From positions 186,001 to 250,000 of the forward strand of contig NZ_JANHDP010000008.1 of the NCBI RefSeq assembly GCF_024494695.1: a DNA stretch of 64,000 bases, in the 5' to 3' direction. The notes below the pieces were generated by a model, which saw only the letters and a program-made list of their open reading frames with translations, searched no databases and was not told where the DNA came from. Made by a program: the position numbers and the translations under genes. How positions within the stretch are numbered: position 1 is the first letter of the stretch; each line of letters begins with the position of its first letter. Origin of the DNA: Natronoarchaeum rubrum. GTDB taxonomy: Archaea > Halobacteriota > Halobacteria > Halobacteriales > Natronoarchaeaceae. Of the stretch, positions 33,125 through 41,512 are shown one piece after another.

Positions 33125-34020
33125 GCCGCCTCACCTCCGGCGTCGGAGTCGGGTCCTGCGTCCGCGGCATCGTCGGCGTCCGTCGTGTCGCCGTCGCTCG
33201 GATCGGTATCGCCTGCCGCGTCGGCTCCGGGCTCGTAACCGCCGAGGTACGCTTCTTGCACGGCCGGGTCTTCCCGCACGGCCTCCGGCGGGCCGTCCGC
33301 GATGAGCGATCCCTGGTGGAGCACGGCGACCCGGTCGCTGACGTCCATCACGACGTCCATGTTGTGCTCGACGAGCAGCACCGCGTGGTCCGCGGCGACG
33401 CTCCGGATCAGCTCGACCAGCTGGTCGATGGCGTCGCTGGAGACGCCCGCGGTCGGTTCGTCGAGCAGCAAGACGTCGGGGTCGCCCGCGAGCGCGACGG
33501 CGACTTCGAGGTGCCGTTTCTGGCCGTGGGAGAGCGTCTCCGCGGTCGTTTCGGCTTCGTCGGCGAGTCCGACCCGTTCGAGGATCGCACGGGCCTCGCG
33601 CTCGTACTCGTCGAACGCCGAGACGTTCCGCCACAGCTTCCAGGCGTCGGCGCCGCCGTGGGCCTGCGCGGCCACCCGGACGTTCTCCAGCGCCGTCGCC
33701 GTGGGAAAGAGGTTCGAGATCTGGTAGGATCGGTGAAGCCCGCCCAGCGCCGTCTCGTGAGGCTCGGCGTCGGTGACGTCGACCCACTCAGCGCCGCCTG
33801 GGCTCCCAGTGTCGCCCTCGTCTCTCGTTTCGGTCTCACGAAGCTCGACACGTCCCTCAGTGGGCGACAGCGATCCGGTGAGCAGGTTAAAGAACGTCGT
33901 CTTGCCGGCGCCGTTGGGGCCGATGAGCGAGCACAGTTCGTTCTCCCCGAGCTCGAAGTCCACGCCGTCGACCGCCGTCAATCCGCCGAACTGTTTGGTG
34001 AGTCCGGTAGTACGTATCAT
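33121..34020 (-). CDS. livG: ABC transporter ATP-binding protein LivG
   Basis: The 299-residue ATPase has Walker A GPNGAGKTTF, signature LSHGQKRHLEVAVAL, Walker B VLLLDEPTAGVSS and the LLVEHNMDVVMDVSDRV segment. It has a LivG-like insertion between the Q-loop and signature (GGADAWKLWRNVSAFDEYER). A C-terminal acidic extension of about 40 residues, rich in Asp, Gly and Ala, is longer than in bacterial LivG and is probably a salt adaptation. It forms the importer motor with LivF. It overlaps livK upstream by 4 nt. Confidence 0.92.
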   Translation of the reverse strand: MIRTTGLTKQFGGLTAVDGVDFELGENELCSLIGPNGAGKTTFFNLLTGSLSPTEGRVELRETETRDEGDTGSPGGAEWVDVTDAEPHETALGGLHRSYQISNLFPTATALENVRVAAQAHGGADAWKLWRNVSAFDEYEREARAILERVGLADEAETTAETLSHGQKRHLEVAVALAGDPDVLLLDEPTAGVSSDAIDQLVELIRSVAADHAVLLVEHNMDVVMDVSDRVAVLHQGSLIADGPPEAVREDPAVQEAYLGGYEPGADAAGDTDPSDGDTTDADDAADAGPDSDAGGEAA

Positions 34021-35372
34021 CCTTGAAGGTTACAGTTCATCCCGTCGGCGTCCTGCGGAATCGTCACCTCGTCGGCGCTCACGGTCGTGAGCGGTTCGCT
34101 CGGCATGATCGCGGCGTCCCAGTTGTCGGCCCACTCGTCGGTGGTGGGCACGGGGTTGGCGACCGTCATCGCCGACCGGGCCTGGTTGTTGTACTCCTGG
34201 TACGTGTACGCGCCCTCGCCTTTCGGCGTGTCCTGAACGGTCATGCCGGTGAGCGCGTCGACGATGTCGTCCGCGCCCGTCGAACCAGACTCCTCGACGG
34301 CCTGCACGAGCGAGGACGCCGCGGTGAACGTCCCGCCCGAGAACAGGTCGGGGACGGTCCCGTAGGCGTTCGTGTAGGACTCGACGAACGTGTCGTTGAT
34401 CTCGTTGTCGTACTGGTTCCAGTGGTACCGCGTCGTGAACGGTCCGAGCTTGGCGTCGCGGAGGTCCTGTGCGGTGAAGTCCTCGCCGAAGGTCCGCTGG
34501 GCGACGCCGCCGATGGCCGCGTTCGAGATCTCCGTCGCGAACCCGCCGAACATGCGGAGGTCGTAGTCGCCCGACAGCCCCGTCGAGAGGAAAGCGGGGA
34601 GCGTCGAAACGGTGAACCCGCCGATCACGGCGTCGGCGTCCTCCTCGACGGCGTTGTCGTAGAGGCCGCCGAACTGGGAGTACCCCCGCGGGACGAACTG
34701 CTCGCCGACGATCTCGATCCCCTCGCTCTCCAGCACCGACCGGTAGTTCCGGGCGACCGCGCGACCGAAGCTGTAGTCGGCGGCCATGATGTACACCCGC
34801 TCGACGTCGGTCTCGTTGGCGACGTACCGCCCGCCGCTGCGAGCGTCCATCGCCGTGTGTTCGCTGGCCCGAAACACTCGATCGCTGCAGTACTCGCTGG
34901 ACGACGTGATGTCGGACGCCGCGGCGGGTCCGGCGACGAACGGCGTGTCCGTGTTCGCCACGACGGACGTGATCACCCGCCGGGCGGACCCGGAGTTCGC
35001 CGTCCCGAACAGCACGTCGACGTTGCGGTTCTCGACGAGGTCGGTCGCGACCGACTGGGCCTGGTCGGCGCTGAACTGCGTGTCCTCGATCAGGAGTTCG
35101 TAGTCGTAATCGTCGCCCTCGATGGTTTGCTCGCCCGCGGAGTCGACGTCGAGCGGCTCAGCGTCGTGTTTGTACGCGAGCCCCGAGAGGAACCCCCAGA
35201 GGCTCTGCTGGCCGTAGTACTTCAGGTCGCCCGTCAGCGGCTGCATGACGCCGATTCGGAGCGTGCCGCCGCCGCCACCGCCCGGACTCTCCTCGCTGAG
35301 ACAGCCCGCGAGGCCGGCCGCACCGAGCGCGCCCGAGCTTTTCAGAATCGATCGCCTGGAAATGCGTGTCAT
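34017..35372 (-). CDS. livK: Tat lipoprotein solute-binding protein LivK-like
   Basis: The 451-residue protein opens with a Tat signal (RRSILK) and a lipobox LAGC with lipidated Cys24, then a Gly-rich tether. The mature type 1 binding protein has LRIGVMQPLTGDLKYYGQQ and FGTANSGSARRV typical of amino acid/amide-binding LivK relatives. It should be anchored outside the cytoplasmic membrane and deliver substrate to LivHM. It is the first gene of the importer operon and has site 1 of the shared 16-bp motif 41 nt upstream of its ATG. Confidence 0.9.
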   Translation of the reverse strand: MTRISRRSILKSSGALGAAGLAGCLSEESPGGGGGGTLRIGVMQPLTGDLKYYGQQSLWGFLSGLAYKHDAEPLDVDSAGEQTIEGDDYDYELLIEDTQFSADQAQSVATDLVENRNVDVLFGTANSGSARRVITSVVANTDTPFVAGPAAASDITSSSEYCSDRVFRASEHTAMDARSGGRYVANETDVERVYIMAADYSFGRAVARNYRSVLESEGIEIVGEQFVPRGYSQFGGLYDNAVEEDADAVIGGFTVSTLPAFLSTGLSGDYDLRMFGGFATEISNAAIGGVAQRTFGEDFTAQDLRDAKLGPFTTRYHWNQYDNEINDTFVESYTNAYGTVPDLFSGGTFTAASSLVQAVEESGSTGADDIVDALTGMTVQDTPKGEGAYTYQEYNNQARSAMTVANPVPTTDEWADNWDAAIMPSEPLTTVSADEVTIPQDADGMNCNLQG

Positions 35373-35412
35373 TGTATCTCAATATGTCGGGCGAACGCAG
35401 CAAAGACACCCG

Positions 35413-35428
35413 TGTTGATATACAAACC
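35413..35428 (-). promoter_or_regulatory. Shared 16-bp motif, site 1 (liv operon)
   Basis: In consensus orientation, the plus-strand sequence is TGTTGATATACAAACC. It differs from the consensus GGTTGATATGCAAACC at two positions. Its proximal edge is 40 nt from the livK ATG, just upstream of the probable core promoter. Activation of the whole liv-KAS operon is inferred from recurrence at other promoters in the cluster. Confidence 0.7.
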
Positions 35429-35453
35429 TCGCTAGGTGTCGGCGCGGCGTCGC

Positions 35454-36302
35454 TCAGTCGTAGGTCAGCGTCATCCCGCCGTCGAACAGCAGATCGCCGC
35501 CGTTGAGATGGCGAGCGAGTCGCGAGAACCCGATCACGAACAGGTTCCCCACGTCGACGGGAGCCATCATCTCCTTGGCGCGAGCCTGGCCGAGCATCAC
35601 GTCCTCGACCACCGCCTCCTCCGAGATGCCGCGCTGCTCTGCGGTATCGGGGATCTGGTTCGTCACGAGCGGCGTCTCGACGTAGCCCGTGCTGACCGAA
35701 AAGGAACGAACCGTCCCGTCGCCTTCCGCTGCGATCGACTGGGTGAGCCCCCGAAGCCCGAACTTGGCGACGTTGTACGCGACCTTGTCGCTCGTGACGT
35801 AGTGGCCGTGGACCGACGCCATGTTGCCGACGCAGCCGCCGTCCGCCTCGCGCATGTGGGGGAGACAGCGCTTCGCGAGGTACGTCGGCGCGCGCAGCAT
35901 GACGTCCTGAATCTCGTCGAACCGCTCCATCGGGAACGCCTCGATCGAGGCCACGTGCTGGAGCCCGGCCACGTTCGCGAGGTATCGGAGCTCGCCCAAC
36001 TCGGCCGCGGCGTCGACGAGCGCGTCCATCGCGGCGTCGTCGCGCAGATCCGCGGGGACGGTTTCGACCGTTCCCTCGACGGCCAGTTCCGCCGCCCGGT
36101 CGGCGGTCCCTTCGAGACCGTCCTCGTCGACGTCGGTCGCGACGACGGTCAACCCGTTCGCCGCGGCGACGAGCGTCACCGCGCGACCGATACCCGACGC
36201 CGCGCCGGTGACGATGCAGACGTTCTCGGGCGAAAAGCGGTCGTCGTCGATCGTGTGGATCTCGTCGCGCTCGATCTCGGGCGGCGTGGTAGACTCTCCC
36301 AT
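35454..36302 (-). CDS. Short-chain dehydrogenase, 3-hydroxybutyrate dehydrogenase-like
   Basis: The 282-residue SDR has the cofactor motif TGAASGIGRAV, the NAG-type motif NVAGLQHVASIEAF and the catalytic Ser-Tyr-Lys set in MASVHGHYVTSDKVAYNVAKFG. The segment LVTNQIPDTAEQRGISEEAVVEDVMLGQA is characteristic of D-3-hydroxybutyrate dehydrogenase (bdhA; first part LVTNQIPDTAEQRG). It should interconvert 3-hydroxybutyrate and acetoacetate with NAD(H). ATG 36302 is chosen because site 2 of the shared motif then lies at the common distance; an upstream ATG at 36332 would run toward it. It is convergent with no gene and is a single-gene unit. Confidence 0.82.
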   Translation of the reverse strand: MGESTTPPEIERDEIHTIDDDRFSPENVCIVTGAASGIGRAVTLVAAANGLTVVATDVDEDGLEGTADRAAELAVEGTVETVPADLRDDAAMDALVDAAAELGELRYLANVAGLQHVASIEAFPMERFDEIQDVMLRAPTYLAKRCLPHMREADGGCVGNMASVHGHYVTSDKVAYNVAKFGLRGLTQSIAAEGDGTVRSFSVSTGYVETPLVTNQIPDTAEQRGISEEAVVEDVMLGQARAKEMMAPVDVGNLFVIGFSRLARHLNGGDLLFDGGMTLTYD

Positions 36303-36338
36303 ATAACGAGGTACGAGCGGATCGAGTAACAAGGGAGC

Positions 36339-36354
36339 AGTTGATATGCAAACC
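36339..36354 (-). promoter_or_regulatory. Shared 16-bp motif, site 2 (3-hydroxybutyrate dehydrogenase-like gene)
   Basis: The plus-strand sequence AGTTGATATGCAAACC matches the consensus at 15 of 16 positions. Its proximal edge is 36 nt from the ATG at 36302, leaving room for a TATA element near -27. The remaining 190 bp to the DUF35 gene show nothing else recognisable. Confidence 0.75.
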
Positions 36355-36546
36355 GAACCGCGGGGAGCGCGCCGCGGTCGAGGAGGCGCGGCGTTACGGC
36401 ACGATCGGGGAGGCGTGGCGTCGCGACACGGCCGAGGAGAGAGCGTCGCGCCGACGCCGTCGACGAGGTGCGACCGTGACGCCGACGACGGGGCGGCATC
36501 GCGACGCTGCCGCCCGTCGGACTGCGACGCCGCCGCCCGCCGCGCC

Positions 36547-36924
36547 TCAGCCGAACGTCGGCGCCGGGCCTTCGGGCGAGTCGGTCGCGCCGCGGAACCG
36601 AACCTCGTCGCCGATCTCGACGTCGTCCGCGACGTGAGCCGTCACGCGCGCGTCCCCGACCGTGACCAGCGCGACCGTGTAGGGCGCCTCGAACCCCTCG
36701 GGCGCGACCTCGATGCGCGTCGCCGAGTAGACCGTGCCCTCCTCGGGGAGTTCGACGGGATCGAGGTCGCGACTGCCGCAGCGCGCGCAGGCCGCCTTCG
36801 GCGCCGCGGTAACGTGCTCGCACTCGGGACACGCCTGCCCGAGCAGGTGGCCATCCTCCAGTGCGCCCGTCCAGCCGTCGGCGTCGAGCCGACCGTCGGA
36901 CAGATACTCCGAGAGATCGGTCAT
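36547..36924 (-). CDS. DUF35 OB-fold protein with zinc ribbon
   Basis: The 125-residue protein has an N-terminal rubredoxin-like zinc ribbon (CPECEHVTAAPKAACARCGS) followed by an OB-fold with GTVYSATRIEV. DUF35 proteins form complexes with thiolase-fold enzymes; in archaeal acetoacetyl-CoA/HMG-CoA synthesis they hold thiolase and HMG-CoA synthase together and bind CoA intermediates. It overlaps the thiolase gene upstream by 4 nt (ATGA), supporting a physical partnership. The KAS III-like enzyme of the liv operon is a second possible partner. It is the last gene of its operon. Confidence 0.88.
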   Translation of the reverse strand: MTDLSEYLSDGRLDADGWTGALEDGHLLGQACPECEHVTAAPKAACARCGSRDLDPVELPEEGTVYSATRIEVAPEGFEAPYTVALVTVGDARVTAHVADDVEIGDEVRFRGATDSPEGPAPTFG

Positions 36925-38090
36925 CGGGCCACCTCCAGCACCGTCACGAGCGTCGTCGCGGCGTCGCCGCCGAGGTTGTGCGCCAGCCCGACGTCGGCGG
37001 CCTCGACCTGCCGGTCGCTGGCGTCGCCCCGGAGCTGCTCGGTCAGTTCGACCAGTTGGGCGATCCCCGTCGCGCCGATGGGGTGGCCCTTCGCTTTGAG
37101 CCCGCCGCTGGGGTTGACGGGGATCTCCCCGCCCAGCGACGTACGGCCCGCCGCCGCTGCCGGGCCGCCCTGCCCGTCTTCGATCAGTCCGAGCGCCTCG
37201 GTCGCGAGCACCTCGGCGCCGGTGAAACAGTCGTGGAGTTCGACGACATCGACGTCGTCAGGGCCGATCCCCGCGGTCTCGTAGGCCTGGCTCGCGGCGT
37301 CGCGCGCGGACCGGGTCATCGAGGGGTGACCTTTGTCGGCGATCGGTACCACGTCGGTCGCGTGCCCGACGCCCGCGACCGCGACCGGGTCGCAGTCCAA
37401 CTCGGCCGCGGCGTCGGCGCTAACGACCACGACCGCGGCCGCGCCGTCCGAGAACGGACAGCAGTCGTGCAGGTGGAACGGGTCGGCGACAATCGGCCCG
37501 TCGAGCACTTCCTCGACCGTGGTCTCCTTGCCGAAGTGTGCGCGGGGGTTCAGGCTGCCGTGGCGGTGGTTCTTGACGGCGACCTCCGCGAGTTGCTCCT
37601 CGGTCGTGCCGTGCTCGTGCATGTGCCGTTTGGTCAGCAGCGCGAACACGCCGGGGAAGGTCAGCCCGGTCGGGCGCTCGTACGTTCCGTGGGCGGCGCT
37701 GGCGAAGATGCGGGTCATCTCGTCGGTCGCCTTGCCCGTCTCGGGCGAGCAGCGCTCGACGCCGCCGACGAGGACGACGTCGTGGGCGCCGGATTCGACC
37801 GCGCGGACGGCGTGCTTGAACGCGTTCGAGGAGGTCGCGCAGGCGTCCTCGAAGCGCTGACAGGGGACGCCCGCGAGACCGACGTGCGAGGCGAGCGTCG
37901 GCGCGAGGTGGCTCTCGCCCTCGATCTGGCCGCCCATCGCGTTCCCGAGGTAGACCGCGTCGACGTCGGTCGCCGCGACGCCGGCGTCGTCCATCGCAGG
38001 GAGCGCGGCGTCTGCAAACAGTTCAGGAAGGGTCGACTCGTGGACGCCGAACGGTGTCATCCCGGCGCCCGCGATCCGTGCGTCGTGCAT
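36921..38090 (-). CDS. Thiolase-family acyl-CoA acetyltransferase (SCP-x/archaeal type)
   Basis: The 389-residue thiolase has the nucleophile region CQRFEDACATSSNAF with catalytic Cys near residue 88. The HDCFTGAEVLATE segment holds a catalytic His, and NPSGGLKAKGHPIGATG holds the second His. Unlike classic thiolases, the C-terminal CxG motif is replaced by HNLGGDAATT, typical of the archaeal/SCP-x branch that works with a DUF35 protein. It catalyses reversible cleavage or condensation of 3-ketoacyl-CoA such as acetoacetyl-CoA. It is translationally coupled to DUF35 and preceded by site 3 of the shared motif. Confidence 0.88.
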   Translation of the reverse strand: MHDARIAGAGMTPFGVHESTLPELFADAALPAMDDAGVAATDVDAVYLGNAMGGQIEGESHLAPTLASHVGLAGVPCQRFEDACATSSNAFKHAVRAVESGAHDVVLVGGVERCSPETGKATDEMTRIFASAAHGTYERPTGLTFPGVFALLTKRHMHEHGTTEEQLAEVAVKNHRHGSLNPRAHFGKETTVEEVLDGPIVADPFHLHDCCPFSDGAAAVVVVSADAAAELDCDPVAVAGVGHATDVVPIADKGHPSMTRSARDAASQAYETAGIGPDDVDVVELHDCFTGAEVLATEALGLIEDGQGGPAAAAGRTSLGGEIPVNPSGGLKAKGHPIGATGIAQLVELTEQLRGDASDRQVEAADVGLAHNLGGDAATTLVTVLEVAR

Positions 38091-38126
38091 GCTACAGTAG
38101 AGGATAGCGCGCCCGAAAAGGTGGCA

Positions 38127-38142
38127 GGTTGAAATGCGAACC
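38127..38142 (-). promoter_or_regulatory. Shared 16-bp motif, site 3 (thiolase-DUF35 operon)
   Basis: The plus-strand sequence GGTTGAAATGCGAACC matches the consensus at 14 of 16 positions and keeps both GGTT and AACC arms. Its proximal edge is 36 nt from the thiolase ATG. It touches the stop codon of the HTH-10 gene (38142), so the regulator ends exactly at the site. Confidence 0.75.
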
Positions 38143-38843
38143 TACTCCAGGTCGCCGAGCGCCTGAACGATCCGCCGAACTACTTTGCGCTCGCCGCGCC
38201 GGAGATTCTTCGAGACCGCGGTGTCGGAGATGTCGAACTCGTCGGCCAGCGACTGCAGCGTCGCCCCGCGGGGATCCTCGAAGTACCCCTTGTCGACGGC
38301 CGTCGAGAGCGTCTCGCGCTCGACCGACGACAGGTCCCGACAGCCCTCCAGCAGCGTCATCGCCGGCTCGGCGTTCTCCAGCAGGTCGAACAGCTCGTCG
38401 GTACCCAGCGACTCGCGAGACTCGACGGTGAACTCGTTGTTCCGTTCGAGATCCGAGAGCGTGTCGTCGGCGACCCGCTCCTCGTCGAAGCCGACCTCCC
38501 AGCGCTCGCTGCCGTCCTCGATGTGGAACGGGCCGGTGATGTAGCCGCCGTGGTCGCGGATCACCTTCATCGCGTTCGTCTGGCCGATGATCGTCCGGAT
38601 CACCGCGGACTCGCCGCGCTTGGAAAAGAGCGAGCACTCGCGCATGTTGTCGTGATCCTGCAGCGCGGTGAGCCCCTGTTCTAACTCCGTTCGGCTCTCG
38701 CCCTCGACGGCCAGCCGCGTCTCTAACTCCTTCGAGACGCCGTCGAACTGCCAGTGGACCGCCGTGAACGACACGTCGTGGTCGTCCGTGGTGTCGATGA
38801 AGGGGCAGTCGTACTGCTCCATCTCCATGGCGACGTCTATCAT
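38142..38843 (-). CDS. HTH-10 (bacterio-opsin activator-type) transcriptional regulator
   Basis: The 233-residue protein has an unassigned N-terminal sensory region of about 175 residues. The C-terminal HTH_10 domain reads LSSVERETLSTAVDKGYFEDPRG, then LADEFDISDTAVSKNLRRGERKVV. Such domains are specific to Halobacteria; Bat, the founding member, activates bop through a site upstream of the TATA box. This one sits between the thiolase and ligase genes inside the catabolic cluster and is the natural candidate for binding the shared 16-bp motif. Its own promoter has a TATA box but no copy of the motif. Alternative starts at Met6 and Met8 exist. Confidence 0.85.
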   Translation of the reverse strand: MIDVAMEMEQYDCPFIDTTDDHDVSFTAVHWQFDGVSKELETRLAVEGESRTELEQGLTALQDHDNMRECSLFSKRGESAVIRTIIGQTNAMKVIRDHGGYITGPFHIEDGSERWEVGFDEERVADDTLSDLERNNEFTVESRESLGTDELFDLLENAEPAMTLLEGCRDLSSVERETLSTAVDKGYFEDPRGATLQSLADEFDISDTAVSKNLRRGERKVVRRIVQALGDLE

Positions 38844-38865
38844 ACCAGCCAGTTCAGTACAACTA

Positions 38866-38875
38866 CATAATTATC
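38866..38875 (-). promoter_or_regulatory. TATA box of the HTH-10 regulator gene
   Basis: GATAATTATG on the minus strand lies 23-32 nt before the ATG at 38843, the leaderless spacing. Confidence 0.6.
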
Positions 38876-38918
38876 TTTCGTGTCGATGCCCGGGACGGCG
38901 TCGTCGGTCGCGAAGCAC

Positions 38919-40610
38919 TCAGCGCTCCCCGGGACCGAACCGTCTTGCGATCGCCGACCGGTCGATCTTCGAGGGGCCGCTGGTCGGCATCTCGTCGACG
39001 AACGCGAGCTCGCGAGGGTGTTTGAACCCCGCGAGCCGCTCGTCGAGAAAGTCGCGGAGTTTCGCGATCGTCAGCGACGCGTCGCCCTCGATCACGGCCT
39101 TACCGACGGTTCCCCACTGCTCGTCGGGGACGCCGATCACGACGGCCTCGTCGACGCCGGGATGGTCGGTGAGCGCGGTCTCGATCTCGGGCGGGTAGAC
39201 GTTCTCGCCGCCGCTGACGTACATGTTCTTCTTGCGCCCCTCGATGCTGTAGTAGCCGTCTTCATCGACCCGAGCGAGATCGCCCGTCGAGACCCAACCG
39301 TACTCGGCTGCCCGATCAGCGGCATCGGCGTCGCTCTCGGATGCCACAGCGGCGTCGGCACCTGTGGCGCCCTCGCGCGCGCCGAACGTCGCCCGGGTTT
39401 CGCCCTCGTCGCGCCAGTACCGGTCGGCGGCGTGGGGGCCGGCCAGTTCGAGTTCGCCGATCTCGCCGTCCTCAACCGGGTCGCCGCGCTCGTCGACGAT
39501 CCGGACGTCCGCGTGGAGCACGGGTTTGCCGATCGTGTCGGCTTTCTCCTCGGGCCAGCCGTCCGGCATCGCGAAGTTGTTCGGGCCGCACTCGGTGAGG
39601 CCGTACCCCTGCGAGAGGTCGACGTCGCGCTCGCGCCAGGCCCGGATCGTCGCGTCGCGACAGGGGCCACCGCCGCTCTTGACGAACCGGAGCGTCGAGA
39701 GGTCGGTGGCGTCCCACGCGTCGGCGTCGGCCATCATGCGCAACACGGCCGGAACCGCGACCAGCACGGTCGCGCCCTCGCGCTCGACGGTCCGGAGCAC
39801 TCGCTCGGGATCGACCTCTCTGCTGATCGCGACCGTTCCGCCGAGGTGGAAGAAGGGGATCGTCAGCACGTTCCAGCCGCCGGTGTGGAACATCGGGAAC
39901 ACCATCGGCGTCACGTCGTCCGACCGCAGTCCCCACGACGTGATCGTGTTGAACGAGTTCCAGCACAGCGAGCCGTGGGTCAGCACGGTCTCTTTCGGCG
40001 TCCCCGTCGACCCGCCGGTGTGGAGAAACAGGGCCGGGTCCGACAGCGCGACGTCGACGCCGGCGACCGGCGAGCCGTCCTCGGGCAGCGCGTCCGCGTA
40101 CGTCGGGGCCTCGGCGAGCGAGTTCGGCGGCGCTTCGGCGTCGAGCGGGCGTGACGCCGCGTCGGCATCGGCGTCGACATCGCCCGCGGCTGGAAGCCGC
40201 ACCGCGGGACACGGCGCGTCGCCGTCGAGCGCCGCGGCGACGTCCTCGACGAACGGCGCCTCGACGACCAACAGCGACGGGTCGACGGTTTCGAGCAGTT
40301 CGCCGAGTTCGGGCGGCGCCAGCCGGTGAGACAGCGGCGCCAGCACGGCGCCGAGCTTTCCCGCCGCGAAAAAGAGGTCGAGGTACTCGACGCGATTCCG
40401 AGAAACGGCCGCGATCCGATCGCCCTTCTCGACGCCGCGGTCCGCGAGCAGCCGCGCGGTCCGGTTCGCGCGCTCGTCGAGGTCGGCGTAGGTGTAGGCC
40501 TCGCCGGTCGTCACGTCTTTCAGGCCGACGGCGTCGGGCGTGAGCGTCGCCCGGCGCTCGCTCCAGGCGCCGACCCAGTCGTAGGGGCGGTCGCCGTGGT
40601 CGTGAATCAC
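38919..40610 (-). CDS. Acyl-CoA ligase (AMP-forming)
   Basis: The 563-residue adenylate-forming enzyme has the P-loop LHTGGSTGTPKETVLTH, the YGLTECGPNNFAM adenine-binding motif and the STGDLARVDEDGYYSIEGR hinge motif. The C-terminal catalytic Lys lies in PTSGPSKIDRSAI. It activates a carboxylic acid to its CoA thioester with ATP. A Asp/Ala-rich insertion near residue 410 (GATGADAAVASESDADAAD) is unusual and probably a salt-adapted loop. Chain length preference is unknown. The GTG start overlaps the hydrolase stop by 4 nt (GTGA). It is the second gene of the operon driven from site 4. Confidence 0.9.
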   Translation of the reverse strand: MIHDHGDRPYDWVGAWSERRATLTPDAVGLKDVTTGEAYTYADLDERANRTARLLADRGVEKGDRIAAVSRNRVEYLDLFFAAGKLGAVLAPLSHRLAPPELGELLETVDPSLLVVEAPFVEDVAAALDGDAPCPAVRLPAAGDVDADADAASRPLDAEAPPNSLAEAPTYADALPEDGSPVAGVDVALSDPALFLHTGGSTGTPKETVLTHGSLCWNSFNTITSWGLRSDDVTPMVFPMFHTGGWNVLTIPFFHLGGTVAISREVDPERVLRTVEREGATVLVAVPAVLRMMADADAWDATDLSTLRFVKSGGGPCRDATIRAWRERDVDLSQGYGLTECGPNNFAMPDGWPEEKADTIGKPVLHADVRIVDERGDPVEDGEIGELELAGPHAADRYWRDEGETRATFGAREGATGADAAVASESDADAADRAAEYGWVSTGDLARVDEDGYYSIEGRKKNMYVSGGENVYPPEIETALTDHPGVDEAVVIGVPDEQWGTVGKAVIEGDASLTIAKLRDFLDERLAGFKHPRELAFVDEMPTSGPSKIDRSAIARRFGPGER

Positions 40611-41425
40611 CGCGCATCACCCGACTGAGAATCCAAAAATTCCAGCAGCGTCTCGTTGACTGCGTCGGACTGCTCGATGAAGAAGAGGTGCGGGCCGTCC
40701 TCGAACAGTTCGAGCCGGGCGTCGTGGAGCCCGTCGGCGAGCAGGTCGGCGTTCTCGACCGGCAAAACTCGGTCCGCGGTGCCGTGAGCGACCAGCGCCG
40801 GCACCTCGATCTCGCCGAGTCGGTCGCTGGCGTCGAACGCACCAACCGCGGCGAGCTGGGCCTCCCGAGCAGCGTCTCCGGCGTCCTGTTCGAGCCGCCA
40901 GTCGACGATCCGCTCGATCAAGTCGTCGTTTCGCTCGGGGAACCCGTCGGACATCGCGGGCGCCATCCGGTGGCGGATCACCTCGCGCTCGTCGTACCCC
41001 TCCGGTTCGGCGACCATCCGTGCCTGGACCTCGGGTGACGCCGCGGCCGCCTCGTCGCCGCCCGGACTCGAACAGAGCAGCGAGATCGACGCCGCGCGGT
41101 CGTGATTCAGCGCGTACCGCTGGACGATCATCCCGCCCATGCTGGCGCCGACGAGATGTGCGTGCTCGACACCGTGATCGGCCAGCACCGCCTCGACGTC
41201 GGCGGCCATCTCGGCGATCGAGTACGGTCCCTCCGGCGCGTCGGACTCGCCGGTGCCGCGGTTGTCGACGACGACCGTCTCGTAGCGCTCGGCGAGGGCG
41301 TCGCGCTGCCAGTTCCACATCCAGCGGCCGTAGCCGAGTCCCTCCACGAGAACGACCGTCTCGGCCTCGGACGGCCCGTCGACCTCGTAGTAGACGTCGA
41401 CGCCGCCGTTGCTAGCGCTTGGCAT
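40607..41425 (-). CDS. Alpha/beta hydrolase (PcaD-like)
   Basis: The 272-residue hydrolase has GVDVYYEVDG at the start and the nucleophile elbow GASMGG with catalytic Ser near residue 95. VVDNRGTGES is the oxyanion-side loop. HGTADRVLP supplies the Asp, and GPHLFFIEQ the His. This is the layout of 3-oxoadipate enol-lactonase-like and ester hydrolases; an ester, lactone or small oligomer substrate would make a free acid for the ligase translated next. It is first in the leftward operon and has shared-motif site 4 36 nt upstream. Confidence 0.82.
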   Translation of the reverse strand: MPSASNGGVDVYYEVDGPSEAETVVLVEGLGYGRWMWNWQRDALAERYETVVVDNRGTGESDAPEGPYSIAEMAADVEAVLADHGVEHAHLVGASMGGMIVQRYALNHDRAASISLLCSSPGGDEAAAASPEVQARMVAEPEGYDEREVIRHRMAPAMSDGFPERNDDLIERIVDWRLEQDAGDAAREAQLAAVGAFDASDRLGEIEVPALVAHGTADRVLPVENADLLADGLHDARLELFEDGPHLFFIEQSDAVNETLLEFLDSQSGDAR

Positions 41426-41460
41426 ACTCGTGTTTGAGCGGCGACGCTATTCAAACGGGA

Positions 41461-41476
41461 AGTTTGCATGTCAACC
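41461..41476. promoter_or_regulatory. Shared 16-bp motif, site 4 (divergent hydrolase-ligase operon and PhaJ-like gene)
   Basis: In consensus orientation the minus strand reads GGTTGACATGCAAACT, matching 14 of 16 positions. It sits between divergent genes with its edges 35 nt from the ATG at 41425 and 36 nt from the ATG at 41513. One site can therefore serve both promoters at almost identical distance. TATA-like GTTTGAATAG (leftward) and GCGTTTCACC (rightward) lie near -30 on each side. Confidence 0.78.
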
Positions 41477-41512
41477 CGGCGTTTCACCCGACTGCTGTCC
41501 TTCTTTGAAGGT

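Noticed and set aside
32418..33170. Upstream extension of livH to 33170
   Set aside because: The added residues are arginine-rich out-of-frame translation of livF; the ATG at 32417 overlaps the livF stop in the normal coupled way.
41468..41512. Alternative ATG at 41468 for the PhaJ-like gene
   Set aside because: It lies within the shared 16-bp motif and would place the start codon before the probable TATA position; conserved sequence starts at 41513.
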